Assembly: GCA_964016985.1 (NCBI GenBank)
Contig: OZ024824.1
Coordinates: 43,430,660 to 43,494,659, forward strand
Direction: 5' to 3'
DNA: 64,000 nt
From: Anodontia alba
Taxonomy: Eukaryota; Mollusca; Bivalvia; Lucinida; Lucinidae
The notes beneath the pieces are model-generated. The model made no database searches and was not told the origin of the DNA. It saw nothing but the letters and a program-made list of their open reading frames with translations. Positions 1 through 11,350 of this stretch are shown one piece after another (the stretch's first letter is position 1; every line of letters begins with the position of its first letter). The position numbers and the translations under genes are program-made.

Positions 1-800
1 ACGTTGCTTAGATTTTGGTTGCTTTATAGGTACATGACATAGCTACATGACATAGGTACTTGGCGTGGACCATAACCTTATTCAGAATCAAAAGCATTTC
101 AAATGTTGATAAGATTTTGGTCGTTTTGGTTCTTGACATAGACCATAGGATTATTTAGAACCAAAAGTATTTCAAATGCTGCTTAGATTTTGGTCGTTTT
201 GGTTCTTGACATAGACCCCATAGGACTATTTAGAATCTAAAGCATTTCAAATGTTGATTAGATTTTGGTCGTTTTGGTTCTTGGCATAGACCATAGAATT
301 ATTTAGAATCAAAGGCATTTCAAATGTTGATTAGATTTTGGTCGTTTTGGTTCTTGACATAGACCATAGGATTATTTAGAATTAAAGGCATTTCAGATGT
401 TGTTTAGATTTTGGTCATTTTGGTGTGCTTGGCGTAGACCATAGGATTATTTAGAATCAAAAGCATTTCAAATGTTGATTAGATTTTGGTCGTTTTGGTT
501 CTTAACATAGACCCTAGGATTATTTAGAATTAAAAGCATTTCAAATGTTGCTTAGAGTTCGGTCGCTTTATCGGTACATGACGTAGGAACTTGACATAGT
601 CCATAGGACTGTTTAGGATCAAAAGCATTTCTAAATTTTCCTTAGATGTGATAGCTTTACAGGAACATGACATATAGGTACGTGACAAAGTTCATGGGAC
701 CATCTACCCAAAACTTACCAAATATTACCTTAAATTTGGTCAATTTATTGGTACATGATATAGTTCATGAGGTAAGTTAGAACCAAAAGCATACCAAAAT
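1..800. repeat. Tandem array, unit about 74 bp
   Basis: The stretch repeats a unit containing AGATTTTGGTCGTTTTGG, then CATAGACCATAGGA, then AAAGCATTTCAAATGTTG. Unit starts fall near 112, 186, 260, 334, 406, 481 and 553, and more degenerate copies reach about 800. Most copies differ by only a few substitutions. No gene is visible in it, and the array may continue left of the window. Confidence 0.9.
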
Positions 801-888
801 GCTTGTCAGAGTCAGTAGTGGCTACAGCATTTGCGTTGTGGTATGAGAAAAGCGTATGTAACACATGCGGACAGCAAACTCAATATTT

Positions 889-893
889 GTGTC
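889..893. repeat. Target site duplication, left copy (GTGTC)
   Basis: GTGTC lies directly before the TGTCACG terminus of the LTR element. The same five bases follow the other LTR at 10947-10951. A 5-bp duplication is normal for Ty3/Gypsy integrases. Confidence 0.85.
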
Positions 894-3139
894 TGTCACG
901 TGATCGGACGAGCGTTGGGCCGGTGACGATGGACTAGACGCAATCACAAGCAATCAGAGGATAAACACAACACTTTGTAAAAAACAAATAAGCATGTATT
1001 TAAAAAGTTCAAAAAAAAAACTATAATTAAAGTTCAAATTTTCATGTTCCAGTTTCTATGTTCCGAAGCTTCCATAATCCACAGGTACTGTTAAACTTCA
1101 TAATCTGAAAATACTGTTTATTTAATTATATTTCCATAATTAAATATAATATAAATTTGAAGTAAATACATATCTTAAGATAAGGTCCACGGATGGATCC
1201 TCCATGATATTTCCGGTTATCACTAACACTTGTTTCTATAGAACTTTGAACAAAACTTGCCGGAAAACATTTGATGGTCAATCATAGTGACGATAATAGT
1301 GGTGAAACAGATACATACACGGATACGGGACCTGTAAATAAGTATCATGTCCTAGAACTCTCGATATCAAACAAGACAAGATATTTCCTTATTAATTTCC
1401 ACTAGATATACAGAGTGTGTACGCCAATGTTATAAATGCGACAAGTCCGTTGCAATTGATTAATATATAGGAAAATCAGATCCTAAAACCACATGGACGC
1501 TGTTAATGACATATAATATTGTACAAAAATCCAACACAGGCAGACACACAGTCAGTATATATCTGACATCCATATTAATCGGAGGAATGGCATCTCGACG
1601 ATTACACATTCTTACAGGAAGAACCCATGCGCCTTCCACTGTAAGAATTCCTTTAGAACGCTAAAGGCTAAAATAAATTATAACTGCCATTATACCACAA
1701 TGATTACACGATCACACATCGTCCCCACGTAATCATTGGGTACAATATCAACATGCCATCGTCATAGCCTCAAACATGACTCCTTGCTGCTTGAGCCATT
1801 TCACCGTAAAATATTCTAGTAAACAGACTTGTGATTAAAATAAAAAGGACCTCTGTATATGTGTTCAAGGTGAATATAGTATGTGTCACTTGTGTAAATC
1901 GCGCTAACTAATGAATGTGTATGCAGTTAACATAACGCCTAACTGTAGCGTACTTTTACGCGTATATGTACGGTGTGTGCGGTTAACATAACGACATAAC
2001 GCCTAACTGTGTCATACATTTAAGCGTATATGTCTGGTATGTACATGTCAGATGAGAATATGTAATATCAAAGTACGGTAGTGCTATCATTGCGCCGATC
2101 CATTTATCTTATTCAAATAAAAATATTAATGATTGCATTCTGATCAGGGTCTACAGAACCTATCAGACTCACCAGACTGATCAGGATCCATAGAATCGAC
2201 CAAACTTAACCTCCCTATTCGGTTTATAGTTTACACACCCGACACGGCTTATTCGTCTGATCAGGGTCTACACATATAACCAAAGTATACACATCTGATC
2301 AGGGTCTATCTACTTATCATGCCGGGTTTGTAAGTACGAATGATACATAAAATCGCAACGTAGTAAAGCAATAAATTTACCTACTCGAATTTTAGCTGCG
2401 GTAAAGACGAGCAAGAATATTGCAAGAATAAAATTAAATAAGTTATTGACTTACCATGGTCAGATTCCCCAGATACAGCACAACATAAATATTCGAAATA
2501 GGAAGACAAGGATCAGTTTTCGATGAAATAAATTTTGTAGTGTGTATCGTTCTATTCAACCAGGGAACTTTAATAGTAATGTGGCACGTTTTGAAACATT
2601 GTGTCCACAAGAAATCCGTGAAATTCAAGATCTAAAAATAATATTCACAAGAATACCGTGATAGTCAAGATTTAAAATAACCTGTTCGATTGTCCGAACG
2701 GTGCAAAGTTTCACACAGCAACTGCTAAAACTATGAAGTAAAAAACATTTTTCTCTCGGAACGCTACAAAACTGCAAAATTACGACAGAAAATTGTCTCC
2801 CCTTTAAAAAGATAGCCTTGAGACGAAAATCAATCCCAGAACAGTGAAGATATTGATCACCAAACCTAGGTTCACTCGGAATATATAGTTTCTGGTAACC
2901 GCTCAAGTATATAGACGTAAATAATCAAATACACCCTCAGCATAACTATCTCGTGATTACTGTAATACCGTAACTTGAAAGCTGAAGTGTACCTACTTGC
3001 TTAAAAAGTAAAACTGTCATCATAATCAGCGCTCCAGTTACAAATGCATTAATCTAACCTGGTTAATAAAAATCGATACAAATTTCTTTTTATACTATGT
3101 ACATGTAAAATATATTCAAGATAGAACAGGGACGTGACA
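894..3139 (-). repeat. 3' LTR of the Gypsy element
   Basis: This 2.25-kb LTR matches 8671-10946 almost base for base, with scattered substitutions. It has TG...CA ends inside a 7-bp terminal inverted repeat. It contains several copies of TGATCAGGGTCTA-like motifs near 2140-2310. The only open frame, a 61-codon one at 2443-2628, also appears in the other LTR and resembles nothing I recognise. Confidence 0.93.
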
Positions 3140-3155
3140 TATCTCTCCTTTTACA
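3140..3155 (-). other. Polypurine tract (plus-strand primer)
   Basis: Read on the minus strand, a purine-rich run AAAAGGAGAGA sits directly before the 3' LTR, where LTR elements prime second-strand DNA synthesis. Confidence 0.7.
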
Positions 3156-3208
3156 GAAGTGCGTAGCACTAGAGTATTACGTCTCTTTATATCGCCGGAT
3201 ATATTACG

Positions 3209-4891
3209 TCATGCACGGCTTAAATAATCTGCGCCCACATTTTCTGCACCACGTATTGCCACTATATGAAATCTATATGGCTGTAATGCCAAAGCCCATC
3301 GCATCAGTCTAGAATTGGTAAGCTTTGCTTTATTTAAATAGCTTAATGGCTGATGATCGGTTTCTACCGTAAATGCTGTGCCATACAAATATCTATGGAA
3401 CTTTTGCACTGCCCATACTAGCGCAAGACATTCTTTCTCTATTACTGCATATGATTTTTCACTAGGTTTCAGTTTCCTACTTGCATATGCAATAGGACTT
3501 TTCTTACCTTCTTCGTCTTGGAAAAGGACAGCTCCTAATCCCTCATTAGAGGCATCTACTTGTAAAGTAAATGGTTTTGACAGATCGGCCATTTTAAGAA
3601 TAGGTTGAACTGTCAACGCCTTCTTCAATGAATCAAATGCTCTCTGTTGTGGTTCATCCCAATGTACTTTATTGGACTCACCTTTTTTTGTAAGTTCCGT
3701 CAAAGGTGCGGCAATATGAGAAAAATTAGGAATAAAAGATCTATAAAATCCTACAAGTCCCAAGAATGAACGTACTTGTTTCTTGGTAACAGGTCTTTCT
3801 GCTTTTTCAATTGCTAGAATCGTATCAGGGCAGGGCCTAATAAGTGTACCACCAACCAAATGACCAAGACATTCTAAATTTTGAAAACCACTGAAACATT
3901 TACTTGGTTTCACAGTCAAATTGGCATCTCTTAGTCGCTTCAATAATTCCTCGAATACTTGCATATGATGTTCCCAAGTAGATGTGAATATGATGATATC
4001 ATCAACAAAATTGTCTATATTAGACACACCTTTCAGCAGTTTCCTCATCAGTTTACTACAGGAAGCTTGAGCTGTTACTAAACCGAAAGGTAGAACTTTA
4101 AATTGTAACAGTCCTAATGGTGTTTGAAAAGCTGTGTATTGCTTAGCATTCTTAGTTAAAGGTATCTGCCAATAACCTTTGGTAAGGTCGAGCTTGGATA
4201 TGTACTTATGACCTGCTATTTTCGTAAATATTTCCTCCATATTTGGCATCGGTTCTGCATCGAAAACCGTAATCTTATTAAGTGTACGAAAATCTATGCA
4301 AAATCTGTTCGTATTGTCTTTCTTTTTGACTATAAGAACGTTCGTATTGTCTTTCTTTTTGACTATAAGAACAGGGGAACAGTAAGGACTTTCTGATGGT
4401 TCTACAATGTCTAAATTGATCATATCTCTTACCTCATCCTTTGCTGCTTCCATCATATTGAAAGGAAGTGGATATTGCTTAACTCTTACCGGCGTATCTG
4501 TTGTCAACTTAATGTTATGTTCCAACAGAGTGGTACAGCCGGGTATTCCTGTAAATGTACTGGCAAAATTTGTTACAAGTTGCCTTACCTGACTTTGTTC
4601 CTCTTTTGTCAAGTCTGGATTAATGTTTAACAGTTCAACTGACTCATTGTCACAAATTGATGGTGATTCCACTAATCCTTCTATATTATCTTCGGTATCT
4701 TCCGAAGTACAGTCTAATACTGCAATAGAACATACCTGAACATCTGTAGTCTGTTGATCATCCTCTCTCTCAATGTATTGCCTAAGCATATTGATATGGA
4801 AAGTTTTTACTTTCTTACCCATTTTAATTCTATAATCTAAGACACTTAATTTCTCCACTACTTCGTACGGGCCTTTCCAACTCATCAACAA
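3209..4891 (-). pseudogene. Gypsy pol, distal part: GPY/F module, reverse transcriptase, RNase H
   Basis: This 560-codon open frame starts inside the pol coding region. Residues 5-40 are the integrase C-terminal GPY/F-type module (WKGPY). The reverse transcriptase follows, with catalytic D235 in KLDLTKGYW and FVDD at 295-298. The RNase H has D446, E487, D512 and D555 and ends in GADYLSR. The frame is offset by one base from the upstream protease-integrase frame, and the shift lies at a run of six A (plus-strand T at 4896-4901), so this is best read as a frameshifted polyprotein, though a programmed shift is not excluded. An odd feature is an in-frame 33-bp tandem duplication (4307-4339 and 4340-4372) that repeats 11 residues at 174-184 and 185-195 near the start of the RT fingers. 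Confidence 0.92.
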
Positions 4892-4892
4892 C

Positions 4893-6668
4893 TTATTTTT
4901 TCTTAGTCGGGAGAAGTACGAGAACTTTACTACCTACCTTTAAATGTCGGCGCCTCGACTTCCGATTGTAGTATTTTTTATACTTCTTTGACATCTTCTG
5001 CAAGTTTTGCTGTGCTAAACTTACCGGTGACTCTAATCTTTCCCTCAAATCTAAAACATACTGGTAAGTAGTACGTACCCGAGGATCCTCGATATCCTTC
5101 GTCCACAATTCTCTTAAAACTTGCATAGGTCCACGCACAGGCCATCCATATATTAATTCAAACGGAGAAAACCCCAGACTTTCCTGTGGAACTTCTCTGT
5201 ATGCAAATAATAATGGATCTATATACTTGTCCCAGTCTTTCGGACGTTCTGCGCACATTCTAGTCAACATTTTCTTTAATGTACCGTTAAAGCGCTCTAC
5301 TAAGCCATTACAGATGGGATGATAAGGGGAAGTAACTAACTGTTTGAATGACAAAAGTCTACTTACCTCTTTCATCAGTGCTGACGTGAATTGACTTCCC
5401 ATGTCAGTTAATATTTCTTTCGGTACTCCGACTCTACTGAATATACTAACTAAAGCTTCTGCAACTGCTTCGGTCTCAATTGAAGACAGAGCTACTGCTT
5501 CTGGATACCTAGTTGCAAAATCAACTAACGTCAAGATATACTTATTCCTATTCTCAGTACGGGGTTCAAGTGGACCAACCAAGTTAATTGCTACTATTTG
5601 AAATGGGGTATCTATAACTGGCATACTGCCTAAGGGCGCTCTTGTATTCCTACCTTTGGCTATAGTGCGCTGACATATGTCACAAGACTGACAGAACCTC
5701 TTTATATTACTTGCTATCCCTGGCCAAAAGAATTCTGATAGTACCTTTTGAATAGTCCGCTTCACTGCAAGATGTCCAGACAGGATTGACTCATGGGCTA
5801 CTTTCATTACCATCTTGCGATATTGCTGTGGAACTACAAGTTGAATAAAAATCTTACCAAATTCCACATTAGGTGAACTGAACTGTCTGTATATCAAGTC
5901 ATTTTTGCGAAAAAACTTAGCATTACCTTTAACTTCTGATTCATCGCAAGCTTTTCGAATTCTTGCCAGAGTAGGATCATTAACTTGAGCTTCCTTAATT
6001 TGTTGAGGTGAAATATCACTTTCGATAATATTGGGGGTTTTTAGTGATGTTTTGGTTTGTTTAGGTAGTTTGGCTTGGGACCGGGTTTGTACTGCTAAAG
6101 CTGGCACCCAATTCATATTCGGGTCATAAGCATTCCTCGCCCCTGGAATATTACCTATAATAACATCAACCAAAGGGTTCTCCATACAAAGGGCAAGTGT
6201 GTCTCCCTTAAAATAAGGAGTGTCTAATGATACTTTAGCTTCAGGAAGCTGTAATGTAGTTCTATCTACCATCATGCATGAATGCATCTTGCCGGTCAAA
6301 TTCTCTGAGGAAACTAATGATTGTTTGACAATCATCCCAGTACACCCAGTGTCGCGCAAGACACTAACCATTTCGTTCCCCATTATACCCTGTACGGTCT
6401 TCATATCATTACAAATGGGTGAAGGTTGAGCTGTAGTAGACACCTTCAATGTATCTTCCATCCCTGGACAGACCTTAGTGCCATCATTGCTTGCTTGAAC
6501 ATAACTAACTGTATCAGTATGAATAAAACACGCTCTACATACCTGGTTGTCATCCGATTTCCCGTCATCGCTCAGTTCCTGTCCTTGTCTCTGATCCTGA
6601 AAACGCACATGTTTCGAGGGGGATCTACTTCTACCTCTACCATATGTTCGTGTTGCAGCTACCTTCAT
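4893..6668 (-). pseudogene. Gypsy pol, proximal part: protease and integrase
   Basis: This 591-codon frame begins with an arginine/serine-rich linker. An aspartic protease follows, with DTG at 106-108 and a second hydrophobic IIGN motif near 170-174. The integrase has a zinc-binding HHCC domain (H292, H299, C329, C332) and a DDE core with D422 and E458 spaced D-X35-E. The first catalytic aspartate, expected in the segment before LVGPL, is asparagine (N362, codon AAC), a single-base change that should abolish strand transfer. The frame stops after a lysine run at the A-rich frameshift site and continues one base over in the RT frame. The order protease-integrase-RT is seen directly in the DNA. 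Confidence 0.92.
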
Positions 6669-7464
6669 ATTACCTTTTGCTCTATCAGGACAAATCTAGC
6701 TATGTGTTTTTTATCACCACAAATAAAACATGACCCTCTAAAAGGTTGTGGGCCTTGATGATTATACCTTTGAACAGACGGTGAAGGTGATCTCGACCTT
6801 GACCTAGATCTTGGCCTTTCATTGATCTTAAATGTCAAATTAAGAATATCAGTATATCTGGCTTCTTTACCGATCTGCTAATTTACTAGCCTGTTCAAGT
6901 GACTTGGGTTCCCTTTCTCTAAGGAAAAGTTCAAGGTCTCTATTACAAATAAATGCAAGCTGATCTCTAAGTATTAAATCTGCTGCAAATCCATCATATC
7001 CATCTTATTAATACCAGACATATCTACCCACCTTGTAAAATAACTTTTCATACGGCTGGTGAATTGCTGAAAAGTTTCACCTGAATCTGGCCTACACTTC
7101 TTATACCTTCTCTTAAATCCTTCTTCGGTTAACTCATATCTTTTGAGTAAAGCTGCCTTCAACATATCATAATTTAATGCCTCTTCTACAGGCATTAATG
7201 CATATACATCAAGTGCCGTACCATTGAGAAGTGCGCTCAATCCTCTTTCTTCCATTTTTGAGCTGTAGCATACCTTTCAAACCTAAGCAAATAAGAATCC
7301 ATTTCATCTTTACCTTCATCAAATGCTGGTATTTTTGGGGTCTTAGCAGTGACATAAGATTTATCTTCCTTATGCTGCACTGCCGGCTTTATATTTTGCT
7401 CTGCGGCTAACCTTTCCATTTCAAATATATGTAGCTTTTGCTCAATGTCTTGTTGTAATTGCAT
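6669..7464 (-). pseudogene. Gypsy gag, capsid and zinc-knuckle part (frameshifted)
   Basis: Open segments at 7237-7464 and 6974-7255 encode a capsid-like region: a lead with KTPKIPAFDEG, then ALDVYALMP, ALLKRYELTEEGFKRRY and GETFQQF. That pattern resembles the SCAN-like capsid of Gmr1-type Gag. The two segments are in different frames, shifted near 7245-7255. Further shifts occur near 6980 and 6870-6880, where the coding similarity moves between frames. A CCHC knuckle begins CFICG at about 6726-6735, but a one-base change near 6697-6700 breaks it before the last cysteine. Without these shifts gag would appear to continue into the protease frame. Confidence 0.8.
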
Positions 7465-7525
7465 TCTTTGTATCTCGCGTTCATGTGCTGCTTTAGCCTC
7501 CGCTAGCTCGCGCTCTTTTAATACC

Positions 7526-7915
7526 TTAAAAGAACGCGAACTTAGCCTCCGCGAGTTCGCGTTCTTTTAATTCACGCGCTGCCGCTGCTTCTGCTAATTC
7601 ACGCTCGCGTGCTTCCTTAGCCTCCGCGAGTTCACGTTTGCGTGCTTCCTTAGCCTCCGCGAGTTCACGTTCTTTCAATTCACGCGCTGCCGCGAGTTCG
7701 CGCTCTTTTAATTCACGCGCTACCGCGGCTTCTGCTAATTCACGCTCGCGTGCTTCCTTAGCCTCCGCGAGTTCACGTTCGCGTGCTTGTGCCTCAAGCT
7801 GTGCCTTTCTCTCGTCGCGTAACCTATCTTGTTGATCCTTTATAAAAGCTCGAAGTGCATCGCCTTCGTACCCTAAAGCCTCCCCTTGAGCTTTTAAATT
7901 TTCTATGGTCTCCAT
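7526..7915 (-). pseudogene. Gypsy gag, N-terminal coiled-coil part
   Basis: This 129-codon frame starts at the first ATG after the leader (METIENLKAQGEALGY). The segment GDALRAFIKDQQDRLRDER is followed by about 80 residues of repeated RERELAEAKEA-type heptads, a strongly charged coiled coil encoded by near-perfect short DNA repeats. It ends at a frameshift near 7530; the next frame resumes with the same heptads and leads into the capsid part. Length and layout fit N-terminal Gag of mollusc-type Gypsy elements. It probably drives Gag assembly. Confidence 0.8.
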
Positions 7916-8649
7916 TTCTCTAAGTCCCAGTGAAACAATAGCAAGAAGTTTTTTTCAATTAAGCACAAGTTTCATAGGATAAGTCTCAGAAAATCACTAT
8001 TAATTAAATGCCCTAAAACTAAAATTAACTCTTAGTTTACACTGAAGTCTAACACGAAATAAAGCATTCCACTAATATGAATACAATATTCACTAACTCT
8101 AGAAGAGGACAATAACAATGCTCAAAAATGATCATAGGCCAACGGCATCCATAATACCAAATAAACCCATACACCACTCCTCGTTGCCTATATCATAATA
8201 TATTCACACAAAATTACTCATGAACTATGTTAATATCACACCTCTCCGAGTTATCAATGGAACATACACAACCCTGCGCGTTAGCTTATCCACAATAAAA
8301 TATAAAGGGCATTCACGGTCAACAGATAAAAAGTGACGACTGGAAAATAAACAAAAAGCTTTTCCAACCTTATCCTTTCTTCACACCTGCTGTGCTGTAT
8401 CCGTTTATCTCACCATGGGACACACTACACAACATGATTGACCATGGTCCCGCTTGTCAGAGAAACTAATTCCACATAACTACATCTCACACACTACACA
8501 ACATGATTGACCATGGTCCCGCTTGTCAGAGAAACTAATTCCACATAACTACATACAAAACATAAAAAACAAAATGTATTTATCTAAAAAAAACAAAACA
8601 CAATACATCTGATCCTCTGTTTGCTAGAATAACTTGTCCAAAGTCACCA
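7916..8649 (-). other. Untranslated leader of the Gypsy element, with a 69-bp tandem duplication
   Basis: This lies between the primer binding site and gag. No coding frame is visible. A 69-bp unit starting CACACTACAC is present twice in tandem (8421-8489 and 8490-8558), nearly identical. The packaging signal would be expected here but cannot be located by eye. Confidence 0.6.
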
Positions 8650-8669
8650 TGATCCAACTTCGGACACCA
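8650..8669 (-). other. Primer binding site
   Basis: One base after the end of the 5' LTR the minus strand reads TGGTGTCCGAAGTTGGATCA. TGG complements a tRNA CCA end, as expected for the primer of reverse transcription. I do not assign the tRNA. Confidence 0.7.
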
Positions 8670-8670
8670 T

Positions 8671-10946
8671 TGTCACGTGATCGGACGAGCGTTGGGCCGG
8701 TGACGATGGACTAGACGCAATCACAAGCAATCAGAGGATAAACACAACACTTTGTAAAATAAAAATAAGGATGTATTTAAAAAGTTCAAAAAAAAAAAAA
8801 AAACTATAATTAAAGTTCAAATTTCCATGTTCCAATTTCTATGTTCCGAAGCTTCCAATTTCTATGTTCCGAAGCTTCCATAATCCACAGGTACTGTTAA
8901 ACTTCATAATCTGAAAATACTGTTTATTTAATTATATTTCCATAATTAAATATAATATAAATTTGAAGTAAATACGTATCTTAAGATAAGGTCCACGGAT
9001 GTATCCTCCATGATATTTCCGGTTATCACTAACACTTGTTTCTATAGAACTTTGAACAAAACTTGCCGGAAAACATTTGATGGTCAATCATAGTGACGAT
9101 AACAGTGGTGAAACAGATACATATACGGATACAGGACCTGAAAATAAGTATCATGTCCTAGAACTCTCGATATCAAACATGACAAGATATTTCCTTATTA
9201 ATTTCCACCAGATATACAGAGTGTGTACGCCAATGTTATAAATACGACAAGTCCGTTGCAATTGATTATTATATAGCAAAATCAGATCCTAAAACCACAT
9301 GGACGCTGTTAATGACATATAATATTGTACAAAAATCCAACACAGGCAGACACACAGTCAGTATATATCTGACATCCATATTAATCGGAGGAATGGCATC
9401 TCGACGATTACACATTCTTACAGGAAGAACCCATGCGCCTTCCACTATAAGAATTCATTTAGAACGCTAAAGGCTAAAATAAATTATAACTGCCATTATA
9501 CCACAATGATTACACGATCACACATCGTCCCCACGTAATCATTGGGTACAATATCAACATGCCATCGTCATAGCCTCAAACATGACTCCTTGCTGCTTGA
9601 GCCATTTCACCGTAAAATATTCTAGTAAACAGACTTGTGATTAAAATAAAAAGGACCTCTGTATATGTGTTCAAGGTGAATATAGTATGTGTCATTTGTG
9701 TAAATCGCGCTAACTAATGAATGTGTATGCAGTTAACATAACGCCTAACGGTAGCGTACTTTTACGCGTATATGTACGGTGTGTGCGGTTAACATAACGA
9801 CATAACGCCTAACTGTGTCATACATTTAAGCGTATATGTCTGGTATGTACATGTCAGATGAGAATATGTAATATCAAAGTACGGTAGTGCTATCATTGCG
9901 CCGATCCATTTATCTTATTCAAATAAAAATATTAATGATTGCATTCTGATCAGGGTCTACAGAACCTATCAGACTCACCAGACTGATCAGGATCCATAGA
10001 ATCGATCAAACTTAACCTCCCTATTCGGTTTATATTTTACACACCCGACACGGCTTATTCGTCTGATCAGGGTCTACACATATAACCAAAGTATACACAT
10101 ATGATCAGGGTCTATCTACTTATCATGCCGGGTTTGTAAGTACGAATGATACATAAAATCGCAACGTAGTAAAGCAATAAATTTACCTATTCGAATTTTA
10201 GCTGCGGTAAAGACGAGCAAGAATATTGCAAGAATAAAATTAAATAAATTATTGACTTACCATGGTCAGATTCCCCAGATACAGCACAACATAAATATTC
10301 GAAATAGGAAGACAAGGATCAGTTTTCGATGAAATAAATTTTGTAGTGTGTATCGTTCTATTCAACCAGGGAACTTTTATAGTAATGTGGCACGTTTTGA
10401 AACATTGTGTCCACAAGGAATCCGTGAAATTCAAGATCTAAAAATAATATTCACAAGAATACCGTGACAGTCAAGATTTAAAATAACCTGTTCGATTGTC
10501 CGAACGGTGCAAAGGTTTACACAGCAACTGCTAAAACTATGAAGTAAAAAACATTTTTCTCTCGGAACGCTACAAAACTGCAAAATTACGACAGAAAATT
10601 GTCTCCCCTTTCAAAAGATAGCCTTGAGACGAAAATCAATCCCAGAACAGTGAAGATATTGATCACCAAACCTAGATTCACTCGGAATATATAGTGTTCT
10701 GGTAACCGCTCAAGTATATAGACGTAAATAATCAAATACACCCTCAGCATAACTATCTCGTGATTACCGTAATACCGTAACTTGAAAGCTGAAGTGTACC
10801 TACTTGCTTAAAAAGTAAAACTGTCATCATAATCAGCGCTCCAGTTACAAATGCATTAATCTAACCTGGTTAATAAAAATCGATACAAATTTCTTTTTAT
10901 ACTATGTACATGTAAAATATATTCAAGATAAAACAGGGACGTGACA
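8671..10946 (-). repeat. 5' LTR of the Gypsy element
   Basis: This is the partner of 894-3139 with the same termini. It is about 30 bp longer, partly because of a local duplication of the AATTTCTATGTTCCGAAGC segment near 8830-8880 and a longer A run near 8790. It would carry the promoter, but no clear TATA box could be assigned. Confidence 0.93.
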
Positions 10947-10951
10947 GTGTC
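10947..10951. repeat. Target site duplication, right copy (GTGTC)
   Basis: This matches 889-893 directly after the LTR terminus CGTGACA. Confidence 0.85.
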
Positions 10952-11093
10952 CAATAGTCTGATCAGAGCTTTTGTTCTTCGATGAATTCTGCTGCGTCTT
11001 ATGATCTTGTATACCGAGAGGGTAGATCTGTATTAAAGCAAACCAGCCGCTCTTGTCAACATGATGAACATCTACAAACTGTTTCCAGTTCTC

Positions 11094-11350
11094 TTAACCC
11101 TTGTCATGCTGAATAAATTAAGATGCCACATCCACTTCTAATTTTCAGCCAATCAGATAACTTGATCTAGGTTGTTCATAGAAATTCACATACTTAATGA
11201 CAAACAGTGTATATCCAGATCAGTTGGCTTCTTCAGAAGCTGACAAACAGTGTATATCCAGATCAGTTGGCTTCTTCAGAAGCCAATTGATCTGGATCCA
11301 CACTGTTTGCAAAGGTAGGACATATCCGGATTCAGCAGGACTAGGGTTAA
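11094..11350. mobile_element. TTAA-flanked short inverted-repeat element, copy 1
   Basis: It starts TTAACCCTTGTCATGCTGA and ends with the approximate inverse TCAGCAGGACTAGGGTTAA. The interior has a fold-back around GATCAGTTGGCTTCTTCAGAAG, partly duplicated. TTAA at both edges suggests a piggyBac-type target site. A second copy is at 16572-16785. Confidence 0.75.

Larger units (their letters stand above)
894..10946 (-). mobile_element. Complete, mutated Gmr1-like Ty3/Gypsy LTR retrotransposon
   Basis: Two long LTRs with TGTCACG/CGTGACA ends are flanked by the 5-bp duplication GTGTC. Reading the minus strand, the order is 5' LTR (8671-10946), primer binding site, leader, gag, protease, integrase, reverse transcriptase, RNase H, polypurine tract, 3' LTR (894-3139). 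Canonical Ty3/Gypsy elements carry integrase last; integrase ahead of reverse transcriptase is the Gmr1-like arrangement, and the Gag middle region resembles SCAN domains, which fits that group. Gag and pol carry several frameshifts and the integrase has lost a catalytic aspartate, so this copy is probably not autonomous. The near-identical LTRs suggest a fairly recent insertion. Confidence 0.93.

Noticed and set aside
2443..2628. A 61-codon open frame conserved in both LTRs (also 10249-10434)
   Set aside because: Conservation follows automatically from LTR duplication; no protein motif, and no sign that it is translated.
7638..7835. Ser/Arg/Ala-rich open frame on the plus strand opposite gag
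   Set aside because: Antisense to the heptad repeats of the Gag coiled coil; the repeat structure alone keeps it open.
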